From Psychromonas sp. L1A2 (GTDB lineage Bacteria; Pseudomonadota; Gammaproteobacteria; Enterobacterales; Psychromonadaceae), in contig NZ_WUAG01000002.1 of assembly GCF_009828855.1 (NCBI RefSeq), forward strand, positions 558,001-622,000: a stretch of 64,000 bases of DNA, read 5' to 3'. Position 1 is the first letter of the stretch. The number at the start of each line of letters is the position of its first letter. The notes beneath the pieces were generated by a model that was not told the DNA's origin, ran no database searches, and was given only the letters and a program-made list of their open reading frames with translations. Below are positions 49,877 to 58,302 of the stretch, in pieces. The position numbers and the translations under genes are program-made.

Positions 49877-50974
49877 TTAAACCTCTGCGCTTTTTAAGAT
49901 AGCAATAACCGCAGCTTCGTCTAAGCCTTTACCGATCAACACTAATTCAGTTTTTGGCGTTTCAGTGGCTTCCCATAAACGGTCGAAGTGGACTTCTAAA
50001 CGTTTACCAACCGCTTGCAATACTTGGCGCATAGGTTTGTTTTCAACAGCAGCAAAACCTTTAATACGGAATAAGTTAAATTCGTTTAATAGTTTTTCAA
50101 CACTTACTTTTAGTTTGTCAGCATCAATCGTCCCTAAACTGATCACCATTGAATCAAAATGATCATGTGCGTGGTCATGATGTGCACCGTGAGCATGATG
50201 GTGGTCATGATGGTTATGGACTTTATCAATGGTTTTTTCAGTGCCCGCATTAATACCGATTAACACTTCCAGTGGTACATCACCATTATTGATATAAGCG
50301 GTTTTAACTGAGCTTGGTACACGTTTTTCTATAACGGCTTTAACGCGTGCTTGCTCTTCTTCGGTTAATAAATCACTTTTACTCACTACGACTAAATCAG
50401 CAGAGTTAAGCTGATCGTCTAATAATTCTTGTAAACTTGGGTCATGATCTAAACTTTCATCTAATGCACGCTGTTCTTTTACTTTATCTTCATCGGCTGC
50501 AAATCGACCCGCTGCAATTGCAGGACCATCAACTAATGTAATAACAGCATCTACGGTACAATATTCTTTAATACCCGGCCAATTAAAGGCTTGTACTAAT
50601 GGCTTCGGTAACGCTAAACCTGATGTTTCAATTAAGATATGATCGATTTGGTCACGACGTTCAACCAATTTTTTCATGACAGGTAAAAACTCTTCTTCTA
50701 CCGTACAACAGATACAACCATTCGCTAATTCGTAGATGCCATCATCGCCACCGACTAATTCTGCGGCTTCATCTTCACACTCCAAAGGACAACTACGTAG
50801 CAATTCTGAATCGATATCTAATTCACCAAATTCATTCATGATCACGGCGATACGTTTGCCTTTTGCTTTCTTAAGCAAGTTTGCTAATAACGTTGTTTTA
50901 CCGCTACCAAGAAAACCTGTTACAACCGTCGTTGGAATTTTATTTAATGAAACGTTCTTATTTGCTGCTGTCAT
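49877..50974 (-). CDS. cobW: CobW-type G3E GTPase, metal chaperone
   Basis: A 365-residue P-loop GTPase of the COG0523 family. Motifs: Walker A GFLGSGKTTLL (~residues 18-28), the metal-binding CxCC in LANGCICCTVEEEF, the switch ETSGLALPKP and the base-recognition SKSD. A His/Asp-rich stretch (residues ~252-272, HNHHDHHHAHGAHHDH in part) precedes the C-terminal CobW_C domain. Members bring metals to target enzymes; placed directly before cobN, a role in cobalt delivery to the chelatase is the natural inference. Its start overlaps the cbiF end by 17 bases. Confidence 0.92.
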   Translation of the reverse strand: MTAANKNVSLNKIPTTVVTGFLGSGKTTLLANLLKKAKGKRIAVIMNEFGELDIDSELLRSCPLECEDEAAELVGGDDGIYELANGCICCTVEEEFLPVMKKLVERRDQIDHILIETSGLALPKPLVQAFNWPGIKEYCTVDAVITLVDGPAIAAGRFAADEDKVKEQRALDESLDHDPSLQELLDDQLNSADLVVVSKSDLLTEEEQARVKAVIEKRVPSSVKTAYINNGDVPLEVLIGINAGTEKTIDKVHNHHDHHHAHGAHHDHAHDHFDSMVISLGTIDADKLKVSVEKLLNEFNLFRIKGFAAVENKPMRQVLQAVGKRLEVHFDRLWEATETPKTELVLIGKGLDEAAVIAILKSAEV

Positions 50975-51764
50975 TTTTGACCTCTAATTCTTCAATGGAA
51001 AGTGTGTTTTTACGGCGACGGAAAATATTAGGTTTATCTTTTTTATACAGGTACGAATCTTCAAAATTGGTCGTATCCAATACGTGACCAACCAGAATAA
51101 GCGCCGTTAATTTAAACCCTTTCGCTTCTACTTTTTCAGCGATATCAGCTAATGTACCCGTGACTTTATCTTGATCAGGCCATGAGCTGCGATAACAAAC
51201 AGCCACAGGACAATCTTCACCGTAATGTGGAATAAGCTCAGCAACAATTTTACGGATCTTAGTGATACCTAAATGAATCGCTAAAGTCGCACCACTTTGT
51301 GCAAGCTGCGGCAAACGTTCGCGTTCTGGGAAAGGTGTTTTACCTTCATAACGTGTCATGATCACCGTTTGTGATACACCTGAAAGCGTTAACTCTTTAC
51401 CTAAGTATGCAGCAGAGGCGGCCGTTGCACTCACACCCGGAATGACTTCATAGTCAATTCCATGTTTTTCTAAACGGCGAATTTGTTCAGCAATAGCGCC
51501 GTATAATGCAGGATCACCACATTGCAAACGCGCAACATCCTTGCCTGCTTTTGCAGCTTCAACAAAATACGCTTCCATCTCATCAAGATTGATTTTAGCC
51601 GTATCAACAATCAACTCTGCACTGTCTTCAACATCTTGCAACGTTTGACGTGGAATCAATGATCCTGCATACAAGACTACAGGACACTGCTTTAACAAAC
51701 GCGCCCCTTTAATGGTCATCAATTCAGGATCACCTGGCCCTGCGCCAATAAAATAAACTTTCAT
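50958..51764 (-). CDS. cbiF: Precorrin-4 / cobalt-precorrin-4 C11-methyltransferase
   Basis: A 268-residue tetrapyrrole methylase. The N-terminal VYFIGAGPGDPELMTIKGARLL (shown in part: GAGPGDPELMTIKG) and LYAGSLIPRQTL are C11-methyltransferase hallmarks, as are CGDPALYGAIAEQI and the SAM-binding YEVIPGVSATAASAAYLG (in part). It adds the C11 methyl group with SAM. CobM is the equivalent name in the late-cobalt pathway, and the sequence does not tell which substrate form is used. Confidence 0.93.
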   Translation of the reverse strand: MKVYFIGAGPGDPELMTIKGARLLKQCPVVLYAGSLIPRQTLQDVEDSAELIVDTAKINLDEMEAYFVEAAKAGKDVARLQCGDPALYGAIAEQIRRLEKHGIDYEVIPGVSATAASAAYLGKELTLSGVSQTVIMTRYEGKTPFPERERLPQLAQSGATLAIHLGITKIRKIVAELIPHYGEDCPVAVCYRSSWPDQDKVTGTLADIAEKVEAKGFKLTALILVGHVLDTTNFEDSYLYKKDKPNIFRRRKNTLSIEELEVKNDSSK

Positions 51765-51814
51765 GTAAAATCCTTTGTTTAGTAATTAGTTGTCAGTAGT
51801 TAGTTACTAATGAC

Positions 51815-52600
51815 TTACAGTTTTTTCTTGTAACCACGTGGTGTATAAACCCAGTTTTTATCACCGTTGACGATATGACGAGACTCACTATTACCCACGC
51901 TCACTAACGTAAACATATCCACATCTTTTGCATCTAACTCATCTAAACGGATAATACGGATACTTTCATCTTCACGGGTCAACTGACGACCTAATAAAAC
52001 CGGTGTTGATGCTGGACGATATTTCAATAACACATCACGGGCATGGTTAAGCTGCCAGTCACGTTTTTTAGACACAGGATTGTAGAAAGAGATAACAAAA
52101 TCGCCTTCGCCTGCGCTGTGAATGCGTTTATTAATCGTTTCCCAGGGCGTTAACAGGTCTGACAAACTCACTGTACAGAAGTCATGACCTAACATTGCAC
52201 CAATACGGCTTGCACCTGCTTGCATCGCAGAGATACCAGGTACAACATCGATTTCAACCTCTAACCATTCAGGGTGTTCTTCAAGGCCTTGAAGCTGTCT
52301 ATCCAGCAATTCAAAGACTAATGTTGCCATCGCGTAAATGCCAATATCGCCACTTGAAATCAATGAGGTAGTTTTGCCACTTGCTGCTAAATCTAATGCT
52401 AATCTTGCACGTCCAATCTCTTCACCTAGTGGTAAATCGTGGTGCACTTTATTATTACAGGGTTCACCTAGAAGATCTAAATAGAGTCCATAAGCCACTA
52501 AATCGGTACTTTGTTGTACTGCTTTTAATGCTTTAGGAGCCACTAAATCAGCATCACCCGGTCCCATACCGACAACAAAAAGTTGTTTTTTATTACTCAT
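51815..52600 (-). CDS. cbiH: Precorrin-3B / cobalt-precorrin-3 C17-methyltransferase
   Basis: A 261-residue tetrapyrrole methylase carrying out C17 methylation with ring contraction. Motifs: FVVGMGPGDADLVAPKAL near the start, SSGDIGIYAMATLVFELL in the SAM region, VPGISAMQAGASRIGAMLGHDF (in part: VPGISAMQAGASRIG) and SFYNPVSKKRDWQL. These are typical of CbiH/CobJ. It is followed by cbiF after 50 bases and preceded by a repeat-filled 127 bp gap. Confidence 0.93.
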   Translation of the reverse strand: MSNKKQLFVVGMGPGDADLVAPKALKAVQQSTDLVAYGLYLDLLGEPCNNKVHHDLPLGEEIGRARLALDLAASGKTTSLISSGDIGIYAMATLVFELLDRQLQGLEEHPEWLEVEIDVVPGISAMQAGASRIGAMLGHDFCTVSLSDLLTPWETINKRIHSAGEGDFVISFYNPVSKKRDWQLNHARDVLLKYRPASTPVLLGRQLTREDESIRIIRLDELDAKDVDMFTLVSVGNSESRHIVNGDKNWVYTPRGYKKKL

Positions 52601-52627
52601 TTTCTTCCCTATTTTCTTTTAACTTAT

Positions 52628-52692
52628 TTCTTAATTTAAATTCTTAACTTAAGCTCTTAACTCAGATTCTTAACTTAGGCTATTAACTTGAA
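52628..52692. repeat. 13 bp tandem repeat, five copies, inside the cobalamin operon
   Basis: Five consecutive 13-base units of the form TTCTTAACTTARG, at 52628-52640, 52641-52653, 52654-52666, 52667-52679 and 52680-52692. They fill most of the gap between cbiG and cbiH. Substitutions make the units diverge from each other. Confidence 0.85.
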
Positions 52693-52727
52693 TGATTAAG
52701 CCCATTTCATAACATTAACAGTAAATG

Positions 52728-53507
52728 TTATTGCATATACGATCGTGCTATTGAACACGTCGCTTGTTTATTTTTATGTTTATTTAATAGCAGTTCACTG
52801 CCGTTATTGGTCATCTGTTGTGCTTGGTATAAAGCTGCCGACTCTGCAACGCCATAAACACCAACAGTTTTAAAAATATAATCAGACTTAGTAGAGAGTC
52901 GCTCTTCCATTAACCCAAGTTGCTCAGTATTAAAGGTCAAATAGGGTTTGTTCATAGTATTGGCTAATGCAATTAATCCCAATTCATCACTTTTAATATC
53001 AATACTGGTAATCGCGCTAACATCATTAATCGTTAAACCTGCTTTAGCTAAGCACTCATCTAATAAACCTTGTAAAACAGACTCTGGACAATGTCGCTCA
53101 CAACCCATACCAACCACATAAACAGGTTTTAAATAACGATTGGCAGTAGTAATCACTAATTGATTTTCTAGCAGATTTGAAACTTGTCGTGCAAGTTCAT
53201 TCGCTCCACCTTCATGGCCTGATAATAACGGGATAACAAACTGCCCATTCTCATCAAGTACTAATACAGCAGGATCTTTATACTTATCTTTAATAACAGG
53301 CGCTAAAGCACGCATCACGATACCTGTAGCACAAATGAAAATTAACGTATCACCTTGTTGAAAGTAATCTTGTACTGACTCTGTAAAAGGGGCGGGTTTG
53401 AAGTAGACTTCACTACTTTTCACGGTTGAATCATCAACAGTAAAAAGATGTTGTAAACGCCTCGCTAGTTGTAATCCAACTTCCGTTAAACAGATAATTC
53501 TAATCAC
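52728..53507 (-). CDS. cbiG: Cobalt-precorrin-5A hydrolase CbiG, short form
   Basis: A 259-residue protein of the CbiG family, which opens the delta-lactone of cobalt-precorrin-5A and releases acetaldehyde in the early-cobalt pathway. The N-terminal CbiG domain is marked by FICATGIVMRALAPVIKDK and LSGHEGGANELA. The C-terminal CobE-like domain starts at VYVVGMGCERHCPES near residue 128. The middle domain usual in CbiG proteins of about 350 residues is missing, so the two domains are joined directly. Its start overlaps the cbiL stop as ATGA. Confidence 0.88.
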   Translation of the reverse strand: MIRIICLTEVGLQLARRLQHLFTVDDSTVKSSEVYFKPAPFTESVQDYFQQGDTLIFICATGIVMRALAPVIKDKYKDPAVLVLDENGQFVIPLLSGHEGGANELARQVSNLLENQLVITTANRYLKPVYVVGMGCERHCPESVLQGLLDECLAKAGLTINDVSAITSIDIKSDELGLIALANTMNKPYLTFNTEQLGLMEERLSTKSDYIFKTVGVYGVAESAALYQAQQMTNNGSELLLNKHKNKQATCSIARSYMQ

Positions 53508-54253
53508 GCCTTCTCTTCCTGACGCGCTTCTTTACGGGTAATGACAAACAATGAAAAATACGGGCCAGCTTGATCGGCTAATTGATTCAAATCTGTAATC
53601 ACTTGTTGATTATCACGGCTGATATATTCTAAATAGTTAGCATCATCAAAACGTTTTGTTTCTTTTAATAACGCTAATAAACGCGGTCTTTCGATGCCTG
53701 CTTTCATGATCACAACGGCATCATGTTCTAATAAAGCGGTTTTAATTTTTTCATCACTATGACGTCCAGTGATCACTGCGAAAGATTGCTTCAATACCGT
53801 TAATGGTATTTGCAACTCAGCGGTCGCAGCCACAAAAGCAGGAATACCAGGAATAACATGTGAAGCGTATTGGTTGTCTAAACGCTCTAATAAATAAGTA
53901 AAAGATCCAAAGAACAACGGATCACCTTCACATAAGAAAGCGACGGCTTTCCCTTGTTTTAATTGTTCTTGAATTTGCCCTATTGCTTTGTCGTAAGCTA
54001 AATTAGCCGCAATACGTTCACGAGACATCGCAAAGCGAACCCCTAAATGTAGTTGCTTTTTAATAGGACTTTTCAATGCTTCAACAGCGATATCAAGTGC
54101 TTGCGATTGTCCTGATTCATTTTCTAAATAACAAATAACATCAGCATGTTGAATCGCACGATATGCTTTTAAGGTCAGTAATTCAGGGTCACCGGGGCCA
54201 ACGCCCACTCCAATAAACAGGCCACCTTGAACTGTTGAAGCAAGATCATTCAT
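53504..54253 (-). CDS. cbiL: Precorrin-2 / cobalt-precorrin-2 C20-methyltransferase
   Basis: A 249-residue tetrapyrrole methylase. LFIGVGVGPGDPELLTLKAYRAI (in part: GVGVGPGDPELLTLKA), the CEGDPLFFGSFTYL loop and VIPGIPAFVAATAELQIPL are C20-methyltransferase hallmarks (CbiL/CobI). It adds the second peripheral methyl group after SUMT. It starts 3 bases after the cbiET stop and overlaps cbiG by four bases, so translation is coupled through this part of the operon. Confidence 0.93.
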   Translation of the reverse strand: MNDLASTVQGGLFIGVGVGPGDPELLTLKAYRAIQHADVICYLENESGQSQALDIAVEALKSPIKKQLHLGVRFAMSRERIAANLAYDKAIGQIQEQLKQGKAVAFLCEGDPLFFGSFTYLLERLDNQYASHVIPGIPAFVAATAELQIPLTVLKQSFAVITGRHSDEKIKTALLEHDAVVIMKAGIERPRLLALLKETKRFDDANYLEYISRDNQQVITDLNQLADQAGPYFSLFVITRKEARQEEKA

Positions 54254-54256
54254 TTT

Positions 54257-55678
54257 CTATTCCTTTACTATTTCTGTGTGGTTCTTTTTGATAAAGCTAA
54301 ATAAGCTAACAGACAAAGCAGGATTGTAAGCAAGTTGCCCACCCAAAGTTCTACTTTTATTAACGGCAACTTGTAATGTTTCTAATTGACTATCTTCAGC
54401 AACACTTCGTTTTGTATAAAAACTTAGCAATTGAGACTTGGTTTTTTCCATCACCGCAGAAACAACGATTTGACCGTCTTCAGGTAGTTTTCCCCAAAGT
54501 GTTTCTAGTAATTCAGATAATTCGCCATCACTGCCACCAATAAAGATTTTATTAGGAGTTGGTAAGCCAACCAGTGCTTCTGGCGCACGTCCAAAAGTAC
54601 TTTTCAGGTTATTCACAACACCGAACTTTTGCTTATTTAATAGCAAACAATCAAATCGCTCTTGATTATGTTCAATGGCATAAATCTTGGCTTTAGGTTG
54701 CCAATAAGCCATCTCAACTGATACACCACCACAACCTGCACCGATATCCCAAATAATGTCTCTTTTGCTTGGTTGTAATAGTGACAAAATAGCTAAACGC
54801 ACTTCACGTTTGCTGATCATCCCTTTACTACCTAACTCACCCGTTTCAAAATCAGCATCTTTAATGCCCGGAAATTCAGGTAAATAACCTTTGTTTGCAC
54901 CACAAATAACAAAAGAAACGTGTAACGCATCAAAAGTTTGCAGCTCCCCTTCAGATTCAGCCTCTAATAATGCTTGTACTGTAAATCGAGATATTTTTTG
55001 TTCAGTGTAACCAAGACGTTCACAAACAATGATTTCAGCTTCAGTAAATCCTGTTTCTTCACAAACTGCCGCAAGATGATGCGGTAAACTGTCTTTATCA
55101 GTTAACAGTAATAAGGTTTGCTGTCCTTTCAAGGCTACTTTTAATTTAGCCAATGGGCGACCATGTAAGCTCACTACATGCACATCTTGTTGTGCAATGG
55201 ATAGGCTATGACATGCCTGAGTAATACTAGAAACCGCAGGGAAAAAGCGTACAGTTGCATCGTTAAAGTGTTTGCTTATCCAAGTACCAATACCGTAGTA
55301 AAGAGGATCGCCAGAACCGAGAACAACAACTTTTTTCTCTGTTTCTATTAACGCTTTTAACTCTTTTAATTTTGGAATAATTTCAGTTCTTGGCGGCAAG
55401 CTAATTGATTGAGGTTCAACTTGTTGTTGCTCACCTTCACCTAAGGTTTCTATCTTAGGCTGAATCGCTAAGTGCTTTTCTAATGTTTTTAATTGACGCT
55501 CAGATCCAATCACCAGATCCGCCGATTGCAATGCCAATAAAGCTTGATCGCTGAGCATGGCATTTTCAGCTACGCCTAAACCAATCACTGCAATTTCACG
55601 CACTGACTTAGACGACAATTTAGCGCTGCTATCCAATTTAAAACCAAGCTTTTCTATAAATTTTTTAATAATATTCAT
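54257..55678 (-). CDS. cbiET: Fused precorrin-6Y methylase, CbiE-CbiT (CobL type)
   Basis: About 473 residues from the ATG at 55678, which overlaps the cbiC stop as TAATG and has GGAG upstream; the frame stays open eight codons further. The N-terminal half is a CbiE C5-methylase (IAVIGLGVAENAMLSDQALLAL in part, VVVLGSGDPLYYGIG, FFPAVSSITQACHSL). The C-terminal half is a CbiT C15-methylase/decarboxylase with a Rossmann SAM motif DIGAGCGGVSVEMAYW. The fusion catalyses C5 and C15 methylation and the C12 side-chain decarboxylation. It is the usual CobL layout. Confidence 0.93.
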   Translation of the reverse strand: MNIIKKFIEKLGFKLDSSAKLSSKSVREIAVIGLGVAENAMLSDQALLALQSADLVIGSERQLKTLEKHLAIQPKIETLGEGEQQQVEPQSISLPPRTEIIPKLKELKALIETEKKVVVLGSGDPLYYGIGTWISKHFNDATVRFFPAVSSITQACHSLSIAQQDVHVVSLHGRPLAKLKVALKGQQTLLLLTDKDSLPHHLAAVCEETGFTEAEIIVCERLGYTEQKISRFTVQALLEAESEGELQTFDALHVSFVICGANKGYLPEFPGIKDADFETGELGSKGMISKREVRLAILSLLQPSKRDIIWDIGAGCGGVSVEMAYWQPKAKIYAIEHNQERFDCLLLNKQKFGVVNNLKSTFGRAPEALVGLPTPNKIFIGGSDGELSELLETLWGKLPEDGQIVVSAVMEKTKSQLLSFYTKRSVAEDSQLETLQVAVNKSRTLGGQLAYNPALSVSLFSFIKKNHTEIVKE

Positions 55679-56319
55679 TAATACAATTCTCCTTTGATAC
55701 AACGTAATAAGGCATTACAGCTTGCACTGGATACAGCACTGCCACCTTCGCGCCCCAATAAAGTAATACATTCAATACCTAACTCTAGATGAACATCCCA
55801 TAACGCTTGCTTCGATTCAGCGGCACCGACAAAACCAACGGGCATACCAATAATCAAAGCAGGTTTAGGTGCCCCTTGATCAATCATTTCTAATAAACGA
55901 AATAAGGCAGTCGGTGCATTACCAATCACCACTACACTGCCTTCTAAATAAGGTAACCAAGCTGTTAATGCAGCCATGGTTCTAGTTTCACCTGTTTGTT
56001 TGGCACGCTCAGGTACACCTTCTGCATTTAAAAAACACAAAGGATCGGTTTTAATCATTCGTTTCGTGATGCCTTGTTTAACCATCTCAACATCACAGAG
56101 AATTGCCGCCCCTTTTTTCAACGCATCAATACCTGATTGGCAAGCGCGTTCACTCAATCTAACCTGTGACGCAACCGCAGGAATACCAACGCTATGTACA
56201 ACACGCATTACCACTTGTTGGGCTTCTATTGATAGATGGTCAAGGTCTGTTAAGGTTCTAATTTGGCGAAAGCTTTCATTCTCGATCAAGCTCGGATCGT
56301 GGATATAATCAAATTTCAT
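55678..56319 (-). CDS. cbiC: Precorrin-8X / cobalt-precorrin-8 methylmutase
   Basis: A 213-residue methylmutase that moves the methyl group from C11 to C12, giving hydrogenobyrinate or cobyrinate. The N-terminal DYIHDPSLIENESFRQIR, the catalytic-histidine region MRVVHSVGIPAVASQVRLS and the C-terminal GMPVGFVGAAESKQAL are family hallmarks. It is also named CobH. The start overlaps the cbiJ end by 11 bases. Confidence 0.94.
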   Translation of the reverse strand: MKFDYIHDPSLIENESFRQIRTLTDLDHLSIEAQQVVMRVVHSVGIPAVASQVRLSERACQSGIDALKKGAAILCDVEMVKQGITKRMIKTDPLCFLNAEGVPERAKQTGETRTMAALTAWLPYLEGSVVVIGNAPTALFRLLEMIDQGAPKPALIIGMPVGFVGAAESKQALWDVHLELGIECITLLGREGGSAVSSASCNALLRCIKGELY

Positions 56320-57112
56320 TTTTAAACTCAGTTGATGCGCCAGAGGGCGCGAAAGCAGATTTAGATAATTTAGACGATGCTAAGCATGTTTGTAACAAGG
56401 CAATGCAGTCAGCTGCATTATCAAATTCATATTGTAATGGTGCAAGCTGTGGGCGTTTAAATTGATAAACGGGAATGCCTGCCTGTGCAGCCGCTTGTAT
56501 TTTAGCGTAAGTAGCCTCACCACCACTGTTTTTACTAATAATGGCGTCTATTTTATATTCTTGAAGTAACTGTTTTTCATCTTCTAACAGGAAAGGTCCA
56601 ATCGCTTTTAGCCAAGTGACATTGCTTGGTAAGATTGCTCTTGCTGGCATCGCTGTTCGCAGTAATAGATGCTTGGCTTGTTTGGCGAGCTGTTCGATAA
56701 TATCTTGCGAGATTTGCCCAGCAGTCATAAATAAAGACTGATGTTGAGCTACTTTTTCAATTAATTCTGGCCACGCTAACACTTCAATCCAATGATCATT
56801 TTCGGTTTTAAGCCACTGCTTACGGTGAAAACGTATTGCGGGGATAGATAAACGCTCAGTGACTTGCGAAATGGTATGACTCATTTTCTCAGCAAAGGGA
56901 TGTGTTGCGTCAACAAGGTGAGTTATTTTCTTGTCGGTTATGTATTTTTCTAAGCCACCAAATTGCGTAAAACCACCGCTAATAACAGGCCCTGGTACCG
57001 TTGCTTTACGCACGATCCCAGCAATGCTATAAACCACATCAAAACCTAACTCAAATAATTGAGTGGCCAGTTTACGACCATCTGCTGTGCCACCGATGAC
57101 TAAGACTTTCAT
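56309..57112 (-). CDS. cbiJ: Precorrin-6A / cobalt-precorrin-6A reductase
   Basis: A 267-residue NAD(P)H-dependent reductase. The N-terminal VLVIGGTADGRKLATQLFEL is a Rossmann-like nucleotide-binding start. LVDATHPFAEKMSHTI and ISKNSGGEATYAKIQAA are the family signatures. It reduces the macrocycle double bond between C18 and C19. CobK is the alternative name. Its start overlaps the cbiD stop as ATGA. Confidence 0.93.
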   Translation of the reverse strand: MKVLVIGGTADGRKLATQLFELGFDVVYSIAGIVRKATVPGPVISGGFTQFGGLEKYITDKKITHLVDATHPFAEKMSHTISQVTERLSIPAIRFHRKQWLKTENDHWIEVLAWPELIEKVAQHQSLFMTAGQISQDIIEQLAKQAKHLLLRTAMPARAILPSNVTWLKAIGPFLLEDEKQLLQEYKIDAIISKNSGGEATYAKIQAAAQAGIPVYQFKRPQLAPLQYEFDNAADCIALLQTCLASSKLSKSAFAPSGASTEFKNEI

Positions 57113-58293
57113 TGTTTTATTTCACTATTTAATTGTTCGTCTGATATTTTAATCTGATGTCCATTTTTATCAAAGCGATCATTGTAACTATTCGCTACAA
57201 ATAAGCCTTTTCTATCAACGGCCCAGACCTCTACTTCAATGGATTCATGAACAATAGTTTTAGCAAACTTTAATGCTTCAACACACACAACACTCGCAAT
57301 ATCTAATCCAGCTTCTTTGGTTTTATTTAACACTTCAATAGTTGTATTAGCGTCCAGTATTTGCTGCTGTAGTGTTTGCGACGCCCCTAAGGATTTAGCA
57401 ATATTAGCTAACTGCTGAAAATCGATACTCGATTGACGGCTATTTAAGTCTAAATGTCCATTGGCAAGCTTAGTTAACTTACCAAAGCCCGCACTAATAC
57501 TGAGCTTTTTAATTTGGTTACCTGTTTTAGCATCGACTTTCTCACGGCGTAAATATTTCAACATCGCACCAACAAAGTCGCCCATTTCAATTAAGCTCAC
57601 TTCATCCATTTGATAAAATGCTTTAATCGCATGCTCACTAGCAACACCCGTCGAAGCGGCCAAATGAGTGAAATTATTAGCGCGCGCAACATCAATGCCT
57701 TGATGAATAGAAGCAATGTAAGCAGCGCAAGAATAAGGACGGACAATACCTGTTGTGCCTAAAATAGATAAACCGCCAATAATACCCAAACGACTATTCA
57801 TGGTATTCAGTGAAATCTGTTCACCATTTTCAATACCAACTGACACTTCAAAACCACCACCGTATTGATAAGCTAGCGCATAATGTTCAAGATGTTCGCT
57901 CATCATTTTTCGTGGTACAGGATTGATAGCGGGTTCGCCAATTGCTAATACCAAACCATCTCGAGTGACAGTACCAACACCTTCCGCAGCTTTAAACTTA
58001 ATACCTTTTTCAGCAGTTAAACGTAATTCAACAAATAAGGTCGCACCATGAGTCGCATCAGGGTCGTCACCAGCATCTTTAATAGTGCTGGTACGAATAC
58101 CATTATCGATTGGTTGGTAACTGATAATATCTAGATCGACTTTTTCACCACGTGGTAAGGTGATTTCAACACTATTGGGTTGCTTGTTTGCCAATAACGA
58201 GCGCACAGCAGCAACACAACAAGCTGTTGCACAGCTTCCTGTGGTTAAACCATTACGTAATGGTTGTTCTGTTTCGCTCGATTCAGGCCACAT
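57109..58293 (-). CDS. cbiD: Cobalt-precorrin-5B C1-methyltransferase CbiD
   Basis: A 394-residue protein of the CbiD family, which performs C1 methylation in the early-cobalt pathway. The N-terminal LRNGLTTGSCATACCVAAVRSL, IKDAGDDPDATHGATLFVEL, GVGTVTRDGLVLAIGEPAINPVPRKM (all hallmark, quoted in part) and GTTGIVRPYSCAAYI leave little doubt. CbiD is a marker of the oxygen-independent route; the oxygen-dependent replacement CobF is not in the window. The gene lies 9 bases after cbiA. Confidence 0.95.
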   Translation of the reverse strand: MWPESSETEQPLRNGLTTGSCATACCVAAVRSLLANKQPNSVEITLPRGEKVDLDIISYQPIDNGIRTSTIKDAGDDPDATHGATLFVELRLTAEKGIKFKAAEGVGTVTRDGLVLAIGEPAINPVPRKMMSEHLEHYALAYQYGGGFEVSVGIENGEQISLNTMNSRLGIIGGLSILGTTGIVRPYSCAAYIASIHQGIDVARANNFTHLAASTGVASEHAIKAFYQMDEVSLIEMGDFVGAMLKYLRREKVDAKTGNQIKKLSISAGFGKLTKLANGHLDLNSRQSSIDFQQLANIAKSLGASQTLQQQILDANTTIEVLNKTKEAGLDIASVVCVEALKFAKTIVHESIEVEVWAVDRKGLFVANSYNDRFDKNGHQIKISDEQLNSEIKQ

Positions 58294-58302
58294 AAACGTC
58301 GC

